Assembly: GCA_030145425.1 (NCBI GenBank)
Contig: JAQYVO010000057.1
Location: 1 to 33,100 of the forward strand
From: Chromatiales bacterium
GTDB taxonomy: Bacteria > Pseudomonadota > Gammaproteobacteria > Chromatiales > Chromatiaceae
Length of the DNA: 33,100 nucleotides
Direction: 5' to 3'
In this document: in pieces, positions 24,153 to 32,342 of the stretch
Layout of the letters: every line of letters starts with the position of its first letter
Position numbering within the stretch: position 1 is the stretch's first letter
The notes under the pieces: model-generated
What the model was told of the DNA's origin: nothing
The model's database searches: none
What the model saw: the letters and a program-made list of their open reading frames with translations, nothing else
Program-made: the position numbers and the translations under genes

Positions 24153-24674
24153 ATGATTGATCTGATTCTGGGTGGAGCCCGTTCCGGGAAGAGCAAACTG
24201 GCTGAAAATCTGGCGCTCTCGTGCGGGCGGCCTGTGGTCTATGTTGCCACCGCCACGGCTGAAGATCCGGAAATGCGAAGTAGAATCGCACAACATCAGT
24301 CTAGGCGTCCCTCCGCCTGGAAGACGGTCGAAGAGTCCATTTTTCTGGCAGATGTGCTGAGGCGGGAAGCTACCTCCGGCCGGTGCGTACTGCTGGAATG
24401 CATCACCCTGTGGCTGACCAATCTCATGCTGATGGATTCCGGAGAACATCTGGATGAACAGCGTGAGGCGTTGCTCGAGGTGCTCCCGCTCTTGTCCGGC
24501 AGACTCATCATCGTCAGCAACGAAGTGGGAATGGGGATAGTTCCGATGGGTGAATTGTCCCGTGGATTTCAGGACGAGGCCGGTCTGTTGAATCAATCTC
24601 TGGCAGCCAGAAGCGATCGGGTGATACTGACGGTTGCGGGAATCCCCCAAGTGCTGAAGGGAAAGCGATTATGA
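24153..24674 (+). CDS. cobU: adenosylcobinamide kinase / adenosylcobinamide-phosphate guanylyltransferase
   Basis: This 173-residue bifunctional enzyme phosphorylates adenosylcobinamide and then attaches GMP to give adenosylcobinamide-GDP in B12 nucleotide loop assembly. The Walker A motif LILGGARSGKSKLAE is at the N-terminus, as required. VVYVATATAEDPEMRSRIAQ and the ECITLWLTNL block identify CobU/CobP. The invariant SNEVGMGIVP and LNQSLAARSDRVILTVAGIP complete the family signature. Start ATG 24153 is placed just before the P-loop strand; no strong ribosome site is visible. It overlaps cobT by 4 bases (ATGA). Confidence 0.93.
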   Translation: MIDLILGGARSGKSKLAENLALSCGRPVVYVATATAEDPEMRSRIAQHQSRRPSAWKTVEESIFLADVLRREATSGRCVLLECITLWLTNLMLMDSGEHLDEQREALLEVLPLLSGRLIIVSNEVGMGIVPMGELSRGFQDEAGLLNQSLAARSDRVILTVAGIPQVLKGKRL

Positions 24675-25720
24675 TTTCGGCCTGGTTTTTCGACAACATC
24701 AGATCTGTGGACCCGTATGTGGAAGAAAGGGCGCTCAAGCACCAGGCACAGCTTACCAAGCCCCCGGGTTCTCTGGGGCGTCTGGAGGAGATAGCAGTTA
24801 GGCTGTCTACCCTCCAGGATCGGGACAGGCCATCCGCAGACAAGATTCATGTGACTGTCTTTGCGGCGGATCATGGGGTGGCCCAGGAGGGTGTTTCCGC
24901 ATTCCCCCAGGAAGTAACCTCCCAAATGTTGGAAAATTTTGTCAGGGGGGGAGCGGCCATCAGTGTTATGTGCCGATCCCTGGGCGCGAGCCTGGAGATC
25001 GTCGATGTGGGAACAGTAGCCGGTGATACTGATCGTCCAGGGGTGCACAATCGTCGGGCGGGGGAGGGCACCGCCAACATCCGCATACGGGATGCAATGA
25101 GCGAGGCTCAGCTGGAGGGATCGCTTCAGGCTGGGAGAGAGGCCGTGGAGCGCGCCGTGGACGCCGGGGCTGATCTGTTCATCGGGGGTGATATGGGCAT
25201 AGCGAACACCACTCCCGCAACAGCTTTGGCCTGTGCCCTGCTGAAGGCTGACCCCAAGGTTCTTACCGGCCCGGGGACCGGCCTGAACCCTGCGGGAGTC
25301 CTGCACAAGGCAGAGGTGATACGGGACGCCTTGCACAGGTGCGCGGGAGTGGGCGATCAACCGCTCGAGGCGCTGCGTTGTCTCGGTGGATTCGAGATTG
25401 CCGCCCTTGCCGGTGCCTTCATCCGTGGCGCGCAACTGGGCCTGCCGGTGCTGGTCGATGGGTTTATTACCACTGCTGCGGCACTGGCTGCAGTGCGGCA
25501 TGATCCGGCGGTCGGCTCCTGGTTGTTGTTTTCCCATCGATCCTCGGAGCCGGGGCATGGGGAGATACTGAAGGCCTTGAAGGCCGAACCCCTGCTCGAT
25601 CTTTCCCTGCGGCTTGGTGAGGGCAGCGGCGCTGCCGCGGCAGTACCCCTGCTGAGGCTGGCTTGTTCGTTGCACAACGAAATGGCCACCTTTGCGGAGG
25701 CTGGTATCTCGGAAGGTTAA
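24671..25720 (+). CDS. cobT: nicotinate-nucleotide--dimethylbenzimidazole phosphoribosyltransferase
   Basis: This 349-residue enzyme activates the lower ligand base, making alpha-ribazole 5'-phosphate from DMB and nicotinate mononucleotide. Motifs are KPPGSLGRLEEIAVRLSTLQ, VFAADHGVAQEGVSAFPQEV, GGDMGIANTTPATAL, GGFEIAALAGAF, and the C-terminal LRLGEGSGAA with the catalytic glutamate. The length is typical of CobT. The start overlaps cobU by four bases, and the stop is 4 bases before the cobC start. Confidence 0.95.
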   Translation: MISAWFFDNIRSVDPYVEERALKHQAQLTKPPGSLGRLEEIAVRLSTLQDRDRPSADKIHVTVFAADHGVAQEGVSAFPQEVTSQMLENFVRGGAAISVMCRSLGASLEIVDVGTVAGDTDRPGVHNRRAGEGTANIRIRDAMSEAQLEGSLQAGREAVERAVDAGADLFIGGDMGIANTTPATALACALLKADPKVLTGPGTGLNPAGVLHKAEVIRDALHRCAGVGDQPLEALRCLGGFEIAALAGAFIRGAQLGLPVLVDGFITTAAALAAVRHDPAVGSWLLFSHRSSEPGHGEILKALKAEPLLDLSLRLGEGSGAAAAVPLLRLACSLHNEMATFAEAGISEG

Positions 25721-25724
25721 AGTT

Positions 25725-26321
25725 ATGGCAGTTGACACTACGGTTATCGATCTCATACGTCACGGTGAACCGGAAGGGGGTGTCATGATTCGCGGCTCCC
25801 GGGACGATCCCCTTAGTGATATCGGCTGGTCTCAGATGTGGTCGGCGGTCGGTCAGGCGAAGCCCTGGCATGAGATCGTTTCCTCGCCCCTGAGCAGGTG
25901 TGCGGCTTTTGCACGGGAATTGGGCAGGCATCTGGAACTCTCGGTGCATGAAGAGCGCCGCTTCCAGGAGATCGGTTTCGGGGACTGGGAGGGCGCTGAT
26001 CCCGTTGAGCTTTATGAAAGCGTACCGGAGGCGGTGACCAACTTCTGGTCGGATCCCGCTGCCCATCCGCCACCGGGCGGCGAGCCGTTCGGTCAGTTTC
26101 AGAAGCGGGTCGTGGCGGCATTGGAATCCGTTATGGAGAATCACCGCAGCCGACATGTTCTCGTGGTCTGCCATGGCGGCGTGATCCGAATGCTGATAGC
26201 CCATGTGCTGGGTATGCCGCCAGTCAATATGTTCAGGATGGAGGTACCCTACGCCGCAGTGAGTCGGATCCAGATTCAGGATGGGATCGCCAGACTTGTC
26301 TTTCATTGCGGAAAACTCTAA
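25725..26321 (+). CDS. cobC: alpha-ribazole phosphatase, histidine phosphatase family
   Basis: This 198-residue protein belongs to the phosphoglycerate mutase-like superfamily. The phosphohistidine motif is IDLIRHGEP, and SSPLSRCAAFA and VVCHGGVIRML are the second arginine and histidine blocks. Its position between cobT and cobS makes it the phosphatase that removes phosphate from alpha-ribazole phosphate or adenosylcobalamin phosphate. That specificity comes from context, as the family is broad. The start at ATG 25725 has GGAAGG 8 bases upstream; an earlier in-frame start at 25692 would overlap cobT. The stop is directly followed by the cobS ATG. Confidence 0.85.
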   Translation: MAVDTTVIDLIRHGEPEGGVMIRGSRDDPLSDIGWSQMWSAVGQAKPWHEIVSSPLSRCAAFARELGRHLELSVHEERRFQEIGFGDWEGADPVELYESVPEAVTNFWSDPAAHPPPGGEPFGQFQKRVVAALESVMENHRSRHVLVVCHGGVIRMLIAHVLGMPPVNMFRMEVPYAAVSRIQIQDGIARLVFHCGKL

Positions 26322-27071
26322 ATGAAGTTTACAGGCGAGTTGGCTGTTGCGGTTCAATTTCTCACACGGTTACCTGTTCCTTCTTCTGCTGATTTACCCG
26401 AGGCCGAAACCCAGGGTCGATCGGTGCTCTATTATCCGCTTGTCGGCGCCCTTATTGGGGGGCTTCTGTGCATCCTGTTTTCTTTGACGGGAGAAGAAGC
26501 CGGCAGTTTGCGGGCGGCTTTGATCCTGGCGCTGTGGGTTGGCGTTACCGGGGCGTTGCATCTGGACGGTTTGGCGGATCTGGCGGATGGGTGGGTCGGT
26601 GGCCAGGGGAATCGGGCGCGGACCCTGGAGATCATGAAAGACAGCTGCAGCGGTCCGGTGGCCGTGGTCTTCGTGGTGCTCCTGCTTCTGGTGAAGTTCG
26701 CGGCCCTGGATGTATTGATTGAACGGGGTATGTGGTCCGCGCTGTTGCTGGTACCGATCGTCGGCCGAGCCGGCCTGGTTGCGGCGCTCTGTTATCTGCC
26801 TTATGCCAGACCCGGCGGCATTGGAGAAGTGCTGGCGAGCCATCTGCCCCGGGGTTCTGCAGATCGGGTTCTGGCCGCATCGGCCCTGTTATTACCGCTG
26901 TTCTGGGGCTGGGATGGCATCCTGATTCTATTGTTGATAACCGGTTTCTTCCTGTTGCTCAGACAGTTCCTAAATAACCGTCTGGGTGGTATCACCGGCG
27001 ATGCTGCCGGTGCGGTGTGTGTATTGCTGGAGGCGGCGACATTGATCTTTTTGGTGCTGCTTGGTAGCTGA
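26322..27071 (+). CDS. cobS: adenosylcobinamide-GDP ribazoletransferase (cobalamin synthase)
   Basis: This 249-residue integral membrane protein joins adenosylcobinamide-GDP with alpha-ribazole (phosphate) in the last step of B12 assembly. CobS signatures are AVQFLTRLPVP near the N-terminus, the metal-binding GALHLDGLADLADGW, and MKDSCSGPVAVVFVVL. Several hydrophobic helices follow, including ILILLLITGFFLLLRQFL. It starts immediately after the cobC stop and is the last gene of the cob operon, converging on btuD with only 20 bases between; no terminator hairpin is seen there. Confidence 0.95.
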   Translation: MKFTGELAVAVQFLTRLPVPSSADLPEAETQGRSVLYYPLVGALIGGLLCILFSLTGEEAGSLRAALILALWVGVTGALHLDGLADLADGWVGGQGNRARTLEIMKDSCSGPVAVVFVVLLLLVKFAALDVLIERGMWSALLLVPIVGRAGLVAALCYLPYARPGGIGEVLASHLPRGSADRVLAASALLLPLFWGWDGILILLLITGFFLLLRQFLNNRLGGITGDAAGAVCVLLEAATLIFLVLLGS

Positions 27072-27091
27072 TGTAGCGGTGGGACGGCGGC

Positions 27092-27892
27092 TTATGCCTC
27101 GCTGTCCGGCTGCCTGGAATTACCCAGTTCCCAGGTCATCGCGAAGGCCTCTGCCACTGACGTATTGTTTTCCCGGATTCTGATGCCGTAGGCTTGCTCC
27201 AGATTGCCCGGAGTGAGCACCCTCTTGGGATCGCCGGTGGCCAGGGTCTTCCCGTCGAGGAGCAATTGCAGCCGGTCGCAGTAGTGGGAGGCCAGTCGCA
27301 GGTCGTGAAGTACCACCACGACGGATCCGCCCTGTCTGCAGTGCATTTTCAATAGGTCCATCATCTCCAGCTGGTGGGAAGGATCAAGGGCTGCCACCGG
27401 TTCGTCGGCCAGCAGGATCTCGGGTTCGATCGTCAAAGCGCGGGCCAAAAGCACGCGGGCCTTTTCACCGCCTGAGAGGGTGGGGAAGGAGCGATCCGTC
27501 AACCCGGATAATCCCGTCTGATTGAGGACCCGCTGTATGACATGATCGTCTTTTTCTCCCGGCTTCTGCCAGGTGCCCAGATGGGGCAATCGGCCCAGGG
27601 CGACAATACGCCCAACGCTGATGGGCCAGTGGGCGGTTCCCTCCTGGGTCAGGTAGGCGATTTTTCGACCCCGTTCGGATTGAGACAGATCCGCCAACGG
27701 TTCTCCGTTGGCCAGCAGTTTTTCCCGGGGGGGGGTGAGTATTCCCGCGATAAGCCGCAGGAGGGTGGTTTTGCCGGCACCGTTGGGACCTATGAGTCCC
27801 AGCATTTCTCCTTCCCGCAACTCAATTGAGACACCCTTGAGGATGGGTTGACCGCCCAGGTGCTGATGAAGATCTTTGCCAACAAGTCTCAT
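27092..27892 (-). CDS. btuD: cobalamin ABC transporter ATP-binding protein
   Basis: This 266-residue ATPase of the BtuD/FecE family has Walker A LIGPNGAGKTTLLR, Q-loop IAYLTQEGTAHWP, signature LSGGEKARVLLARAL, Walker B ILLADEPVAALDP and the H-loop VVLHDLRLASHY. It powers uptake of corrinoid or ferric siderophore by the linked permease. The neighbouring cob genes, BtuB-type receptor and cobalamin riboswitch make B12 the likely substrate. It overlaps the permease gene by 4 bases. Confidence 0.86.
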   Translation of the reverse strand: MRLVGKDLHQHLGGQPILKGVSIELREGEMLGLIGPNGAGKTTLLRLIAGILTPPREKLLANGEPLADLSQSERGRKIAYLTQEGTAHWPISVGRIVALGRLPHLGTWQKPGEKDDHVIQRVLNQTGLSGLTDRSFPTLSGGEKARVLLARALTIEPEILLADEPVAALDPSHQLEMMDLLKMHCRQGGSVVVVLHDLRLASHYCDRLQLLLDGKTLATGDPKRVLTPGNLEQAYGIRIRENNTSVAEAFAMTWELGNSRQPDSEA

Positions 27893-28887
27893 GGCTGCCA
27901 GCGCCGGCTCTTAAGTATCAGATGCAGGAAAAACGGTGCGCCAACCAGAGAGGTTAGAACACCCACTTTGATTTCGGTGCCGGCGGGAAACAAACGCACC
28001 GCGATATCGGCGGCCAGCAACAGAATGGCTCCACCCATGGCGCTGGCGGTCAACAACCGCCCTGGCTGAAATCCGACCAGGGGTCGCAGCAGGTGGGGCA
28101 CCACCAGCCCCACGAAACCGATGGCACCGGTAACCGAAACGGCCGAACCCACCGCGAATGCGGTCGCCAGAAATATGCGCCAGCGCAGGCGGGGCAGATT
28201 GATACCCATGGTGGTTGCCGTATCCTCGCCAAGGGTGAGGGCGTCCAGCGCCCGCCCGGTGCCCGTGAGCAGAAACCATCCCAGCAGAGTGCCAGGCAGC
28301 ATGACCCAGAAATCCTGCATGCTGCCGTGGGCGATGGAACCCAGCATCCAGAGCACCATCTCCTTTACCGCGTAGGGGCTGGGTGCGAGGTTGAGGAGCA
28401 ATGAGATGAGGGATAGCGCCAGGGTGTTGATGGCTACTCCGGCAAGGATGAGTGTGGTGCTGCCGCTGTCCCGGCCGGCGAGCAGATAGACCAGCAGGGT
28501 GGCCAGCAGCGATCCGAACATTCCGCCGAAGGGCAGCGCCAGCCAGAAGACGGCGCTCCAGCCTGTATAGAGCACGATAACGCTCCCCAGCGCGGCGCCG
28601 CTGGCACTGCCGATCAGCCCGGGGCTTGCCAGAGGGTTACGCAGTAAACCCTGCATGGCCGCACCGCAAACGCCCAATGTCGCACCGGTAATCAAGGCTA
28701 TGAGCGCACGCGGCAGGCGCACTTCCGTGAGGATCAGGGAGATCACTGAAGGATCCCGGTTGATCGAATCCATCAGGGCCTGTAGCACAGGCACGGGATT
28801 CGACCCCACAAACAGGGAGAACAGAAACAGGCCGGTCAGCACAAACCCGAGGGTCAGATTGAGTAGCAGCGGGCCGCGGGTATCCAT
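27889..28887 (-). CDS. btuC: cobalamin ABC transporter permease
   Basis: This 332-residue FecCD/BtuC-family permease has about ten hydrophobic helices. Family motifs are RLPRALIALITGATLGVCGA, MQGLLRNPLASPGLIGSASG, LGEDTATTMGIN (the coupling region that contacts BtuD) and TGAIGFVGLVVPHLLRPLVG. Near the C-terminus is LFPAGTEIKVGVLTSLVGAP. It overlaps btuD by 4 bases and lies 1 base from btuF. The substrate is inferred from context, because the same fold imports siderophores and haem. Confidence 0.87.
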   Translation of the reverse strand: MDTRGPLLLNLTLGFVLTGLFLFSLFVGSNPVPVLQALMDSINRDPSVISLILTEVRLPRALIALITGATLGVCGAAMQGLLRNPLASPGLIGSASGAALGSVIVLYTGWSAVFWLALPFGGMFGSLLATLLVYLLAGRDSGSTTLILAGVAINTLALSLISLLLNLAPSPYAVKEMVLWMLGSIAHGSMQDFWVMLPGTLLGWFLLTGTGRALDALTLGEDTATTMGINLPRLRWRIFLATAFAVGSAVSVTGAIGFVGLVVPHLLRPLVGFQPGRLLTASAMGGAILLLAADIAVRLFPAGTEIKVGVLTSLVGAPFFLHLILKSRRWQP

Positions 28888-28888
28888 G

Positions 28889-29740
28889 TCAAGGCGTCAC
28901 GGGATGACTGTCGGCCAGGATCTCTATGGCGTCAGCGATCATGGGTCCGCCGCAGATCCAGTATCTGTAGGGTATCTCGATCATGGGCCTGTCCCCGGTT
29001 ATCCGGTTCAGAGCCGGATGACTGAGCCGATGCTGGGCAACCGAATGTGTTCCCGGTGCGTAGGCAGAGCTGAAAAGCTGATCAGGCGCGGCCACGAGCA
29101 AGGACTCCAGTTCGATGTTGCCGTAGCCGTTAACGCCGAGTTCCTTCGACAGGTTGCGCCATCCTGCATGATTCAGTGCCGTATCCTGAAGAGTATCCAG
29201 GCCGCTGGTATATCCCCTGGGCTGGTAGAAAACGGCTTTGGAACGAGCCGCGGGCAGGTGGTCTGCAACACGCTGAATTCGCAGATCCATCTCAGAGATG
29301 AGGGCCTCACCCTGTGACTGGTTGCTCAGCAGTGTTGCCACCAACCGGATATTGCGCCGGATCCCTCTCAGATCGAAGCTGTTAGGCACGATCTCCACCC
29401 GCAGACCAAAGTGTTTCAGCAACCTCACAAAGGAGGGTGAGGTAAACCCCTCCGCCAGGATCAGGTCCGGTTCGAGCAGCAGCAACTGCTCGAGTTTGGC
29501 ATCGTTGACAGGGTACCGGCCTGCCTCACTGGCCATGTACGAACTGTTCGGTTCCAACGCCAGGCGGCTGACCGATGCTATCTGTCCCGGACGGGCGAGC
29601 ATCAGCAACAGCTGGTCACTGCACAGGTTTATGGAAACCACCCGTGCCGGCGGTTCGGCGAATGATGCCTGGGCCGGCAGCAACAGCAGCAGCAGCAGGA
29701 AGTGCAGCACATGAACTGGGATTTTGTAAGGCACTGGCAT
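28889..29740 (-). CDS. btuF: periplasmic cobalamin-binding protein
   Basis: This 283-residue substrate-binding protein of the BtuF/FhuD class has a signal peptide (VLHFLLLLLLLPAQASFA). It begins its mature part with RVVSINLCSDQLLLMLARPG and has the class-III motif KLEQLLLLEPDLILAEGF, with the long backbone helix after it. The order F-C-D with a TonB-dependent receptor upstream fits B12 uptake. ATG 29740 is used as the start; a GTG at 29743 directly before it is also possible. No clear ribosome site is present, and the start is 20 bases after the btuB stop. Confidence 0.82.
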   Translation of the reverse strand: MPVPYKIPVHVLHFLLLLLLLPAQASFAEPPARVVSINLCSDQLLLMLARPGQIASVSRLALEPNSSYMASEAGRYPVNDAKLEQLLLLEPDLILAEGFTSPSFVRLLKHFGLRVEIVPNSFDLRGIRRNIRLVATLLSNQSQGEALISEMDLRIQRVADHLPAARSKAVFYQPRGYTSGLDTLQDTALNHAGWRNLSKELGVNGYGNIELESLLVAAPDQLFSSAYAPGTHSVAQHRLSHPALNRITGDRPMIEIPYRYWICGGPMIADAIEILADSHPVTP

Positions 29741-29760
29741 CACTAAAGGGATTCTATCCG

Positions 29761-31611
29761 TTAATCGGGCTGGTAAACGAGAGATACGAAAATCTCACGT
29801 CCCGGCTCGTTGTAGCCGAATCGTGTCTGATAGTCTTTGTCGAACAGGTTTTTGATCTGCGCACGCACCGACCATCCTTTGGTCAGGTGTTGTGCCAGAC
29901 GCAGATCCAGCAGACCGTATCCGGGCAGGCGGATGTTATTGGCAACATCGTCGTATCTGTAGCTGTGGGCACGGAGCGTGGCGCCAAGGCCCGTGTTACC
30001 GAAGCGCTGGTCCGCGTCCAGGCGCAGGGTCCGCTTGCTGCGTGCCGGCAGCAGGTTTCCGGTATTCCTGTCCCTGGGATCCAGAAATGTGAGACTGCCC
30101 ACAAAGTTCCAGCCGGCCAGTCGGGCGGTCAATGCGGTTTCAAGACCGTCTATTCGTGCCGAGGAGATGTTCTGGGGTTGCCAGGTCCAGGGCGCAATCT
30201 GTACCCACTGTATCAGATTGTCGATGTCGGTTCTGTACGCCCGAAGACTCCAGCCCCCCCATGCCTGTGTTCCCTCCAGACCGACTTCGAAACTCGAGGA
30301 CTCCTCCGGTTCCAGGTCGGGATTGCCGTTGGAACCCCAGGGATCCTGGTAATAGAGATCGTTGAACGTCGGGGCCTTGAATGCGGTACCGTAGGATGCG
30401 ATCAGCCTGAGTGAATCGTTGGCATCATATCCCAGGGCCAGGTTACCCGTTGTGTGTCCGCCAAATGATTCATTGTCGTCGTGGCGCAGTCCGACATTGA
30501 TATCGCCGGATTCATAACGATCCTGATATTGTGCGAAAATTCCGTAGTTGTCCCGAGTGGTTTCGCTGTACTCCGTGGTTCCATCCACCTCGTCTCTAAG
30601 AAAATCCAGACCGGCGGTCAATACGCCGTCATCACTTACCATAAAATCGTTCTGCCAGGAGGCTTGGGGCCTTCGGGTTTCAAAGACGAACGCCCGGGAG
30701 CCGTCCGCGTAGCCTTCGCTTTCGTCCCGGCTTTCCCCGGCCGCCAGTGAGACATCCCACCAGGCAGCAGGTGAATAGAGAAATTTCAGGTTCATGGCCT
30801 GCTGCACGAAGTCCTCGTCATAATCAACGTTGGGATCGAATCCGTCGTATTGGTTGTTCCCTTCTGCCCTTGTACCTGTGAACTGCAGTTTTGCGCCATT
30901 CCCGAAACTGTGGCTGAGATTGCCTGAAAACGAGGTATTGCGATAACCGTCCTTGTCAGGATTGTTTCCCACCGTGGAATCGAACCCTTCGGTGTCCAGG
31001 TGGGTCAGGCGCAGGCTGTAACGGGTGCTGTCCGTACCGCCGCTCAACCCAAGGTTGCCGCTGAAGGTGTTGTAGGTGCCGTAACCGATCTCACCGTCGA
31101 CGTGCGTTCCCTTGGCACCTTTTCTGGTAAATATCTGCACTACACCGCCGATCGCATCTGATCCGTAAAGGTGGGATACGGGACCCCTCACCACTTCGAT
31201 GCGCTCCACCTGGGACAGTGGTATATGCTGCCATGCGGGCTCGCCCAGGGTTGCCGATCCCACCCGTATACCATCAACAAGTACAAGGACCTGGCTGGCA
31301 TTGGTGCCCCGAAGATTGAGGCTGGTGGTCTTGCCGTACCCGCCGTAGCTGGTGAAACTGACGCCCGGGAGCCCGTCCATCAGCTGCACCACCTCTTTCG
31401 CCTGGCTTTTTTCGATGTCCTCGCGGGTAATCACCGTGACCGAGGCCAGAGTTTCGTCAGCAGTTCTGGCGGTGCGTGTTGCCGTGACGTTCATGGTTTC
31501 AAGCTGCTCAAGGCCGGATACGTTTCCCGAGGCCATCATAAGCAATAATAATGAAGATAAAATACAGGCGCGGGCAGAAGCCCGGCGGTGGTGTTCGGCG
31601 ATCTGGTTCAT
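29761..31611 (-). CDS. btuB: TonB-dependent vitamin B12 receptor
   Basis: This 616-residue outer-membrane receptor has a signal peptide in the first ~33 residues. The TonB-box-like ETMNVTATR is followed by the plug domain (TVITREDIEKSQAKEVVQLM, LNLRGTNASQVLVLVDGIRV, IPLSQVERIEVVRGP, GSDAIGGVVQIFTRKG). The remainder is a 22-strand barrel rich in alternating hydrophobic strands. Length and plug wording fit BtuB. The last residues are VSLVYQPD, so the usual terminal aromatic is absent; the Y four residues earlier may serve. The start has AGGAAAA upstream. It is the first gene after the cobalamin riboswitch, from which it is separated by about 300 leader bases. Confidence 0.92.
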   Translation of the reverse strand: MNQIAEHHRRASARACILSSLLLLMMASGNVSGLEQLETMNVTATRTARTADETLASVTVITREDIEKSQAKEVVQLMDGLPGVSFTSYGGYGKTTSLNLRGTNASQVLVLVDGIRVGSATLGEPAWQHIPLSQVERIEVVRGPVSHLYGSDAIGGVVQIFTRKGAKGTHVDGEIGYGTYNTFSGNLGLSGGTDSTRYSLRLTHLDTEGFDSTVGNNPDKDGYRNTSFSGNLSHSFGNGAKLQFTGTRAEGNNQYDGFDPNVDYDEDFVQQAMNLKFLYSPAAWWDVSLAAGESRDESEGYADGSRAFVFETRRPQASWQNDFMVSDDGVLTAGLDFLRDEVDGTTEYSETTRDNYGIFAQYQDRYESGDINVGLRHDDNESFGGHTTGNLALGYDANDSLRLIASYGTAFKAPTFNDLYYQDPWGSNGNPDLEPEESSSFEVGLEGTQAWGGWSLRAYRTDIDNLIQWVQIAPWTWQPQNISSARIDGLETALTARLAGWNFVGSLTFLDPRDRNTGNLLPARSKRTLRLDADQRFGNTGLGATLRAHSYRYDDVANNIRLPGYGLLDLRLAQHLTKGWSVRAQIKNLFDKDYQTRFGYNEPGREIFVSLVYQPD

Positions 31612-31727
31612 GACGGTTTTTTCCTATTCCATATAGTGCCGTAGCCGACTGGCGATATGGATGCGAAAACCTGTCACGGAAGCTAGCCTGTATCGGCTTT
31701 CAAGAGCCGGAGGCAACCGGGCGGACA

Positions 31728-31746
31728 GCATCGCATCACGCGATGC
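31728..31746 (-). promoter_or_regulatory. hairpin in the btuB leader
   Basis: A perfect 7-bp stem, GCATCGC/GCGATGC with a 5-base loop, lies inside the 31612-31913 leader between the B12 box and btuB. A weaker stem, CGGCT/AGCCG, is at 31694-31709. Neither has a T-run, so the role in riboswitch control or RNA processing is unknown. No gene is seen in this leader. Confidence 0.45.
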
Positions 31747-31913
31747 GAACCGGTCTGAAAGGCTGCCATGGTTGTTTGGGTATGGCTGGGGAATACACCC
31801 AGAAAAGGCCGCAAACAAGCCAGGGAGCCAATCAACATCGGCTCGCTTGATTGCGTCAGCTAACGGAAAACCGCCCTGCAGAATACCCCGTTCGGCAGAA
31901 ATGCGACGCTGGA

Positions 31914-32100
31914 ACGGCAGGTCTCCTGGCTCGCGGATCGTCGCTTTACTCCGCCTTCCCGACACTTTCGAGCAAGTTCATGCTCTTTGCGTCAGTGGCA
32001 TTTCGGAGTATGGCTACTCGCTTACAGTTGCGGGGACAGCCAAGGAATTGCGATTAAACACAGCACCTTGTTCCCTAATCAGCCCTTATCGGGCACCGCT
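31914..32100 (-). ncRNA. cobalamin riboswitch
   Basis: Reading the minus strand, all conserved blocks appear in order: GGTGCCC (32091-32097), AGGGAA (32071-32076), CGCAACTGTAAGCG (32020-32033), GCCACTGACG (31990-31999), GGGAAGGCGG (31951-31960) and the B12 box AGCCAGGAGACCTGCC (31916-31931). It should bind adenosylcobalamin and switch off the btuB-btuFCD operon when B12 is plentiful. The expression platform is not obvious: btuB starts about 300 bases downstream. Confidence 0.93.
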
Positions 32101-32110
32101 CCTGGGTAGC

Positions 32111-32139
32111 ATTCTACAGATCCCCGGCTTTATTGGAAA
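32111..32139 (-). promoter_or_regulatory. candidate promoter of the btuB transcript
   Basis: On the minus strand, TTTCCA (32134-32139, 4 of 6) and TAGAAT (32111-32116, 5 of 6) have an ideal 17-base spacing. Transcription would begin around 32103-32105, just ahead of the first riboswitch block, which supports the assignment. Confidence 0.5.
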
Positions 32140-32212
32140 CAGTGCCTACCCGGATTACTGTCGCGTGCGACCCCTTGTCCCCCTGGTTATAAACACAGGT
32201 AATGATCTTCAT
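32114..32212 (-). pseudogene. short frame resembling a ParA N-terminus, probable remnant
   Basis: A 32-codon frame starts at ATG 32212 behind a strong site (AAAGGAGTGAAC). Its first residues, MKIITCVYNQGDKG, resemble the opening of ParA-type partition ATPases (MKIIxVyNQKGGVGKT), but the Walker A lysine-threonine is gone and the frame ends soon after. It overlaps the btuB promoter. It may be a decayed gene fragment, a small peptide gene, or chance. Confidence 0.25.
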
Positions 32213-32342
32213 GTTCACTCCTTTGAATGAAAAGAATATCCGGAGAGGGCGGTCTTTATAGCCAAGTACGAATTGAATGTACTTGTACAAAGTAACCCAA
32301 AAGGGTTGGTAGTTTGAGAGAGGACACATCAGGAGAATAGAG

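Noticed and set aside
24593-25756. 387-codon minus-strand frame
   Set aside because: Antisense to cobT, which has all catalytic motifs.
27889-29740. Siderophore or haem importer as the identity of the ABC genes
   Set aside because: The families overlap, but the riboswitch, BtuB-type receptor and adjacent cob genes make cobalamin the better substrate.
31624-31965. 113-codon minus-strand frame in the btuB leader
   Set aside because: It begins inside the riboswitch, crosses the conserved B12 box and has no ribosome site, so it is unlikely to be translated.
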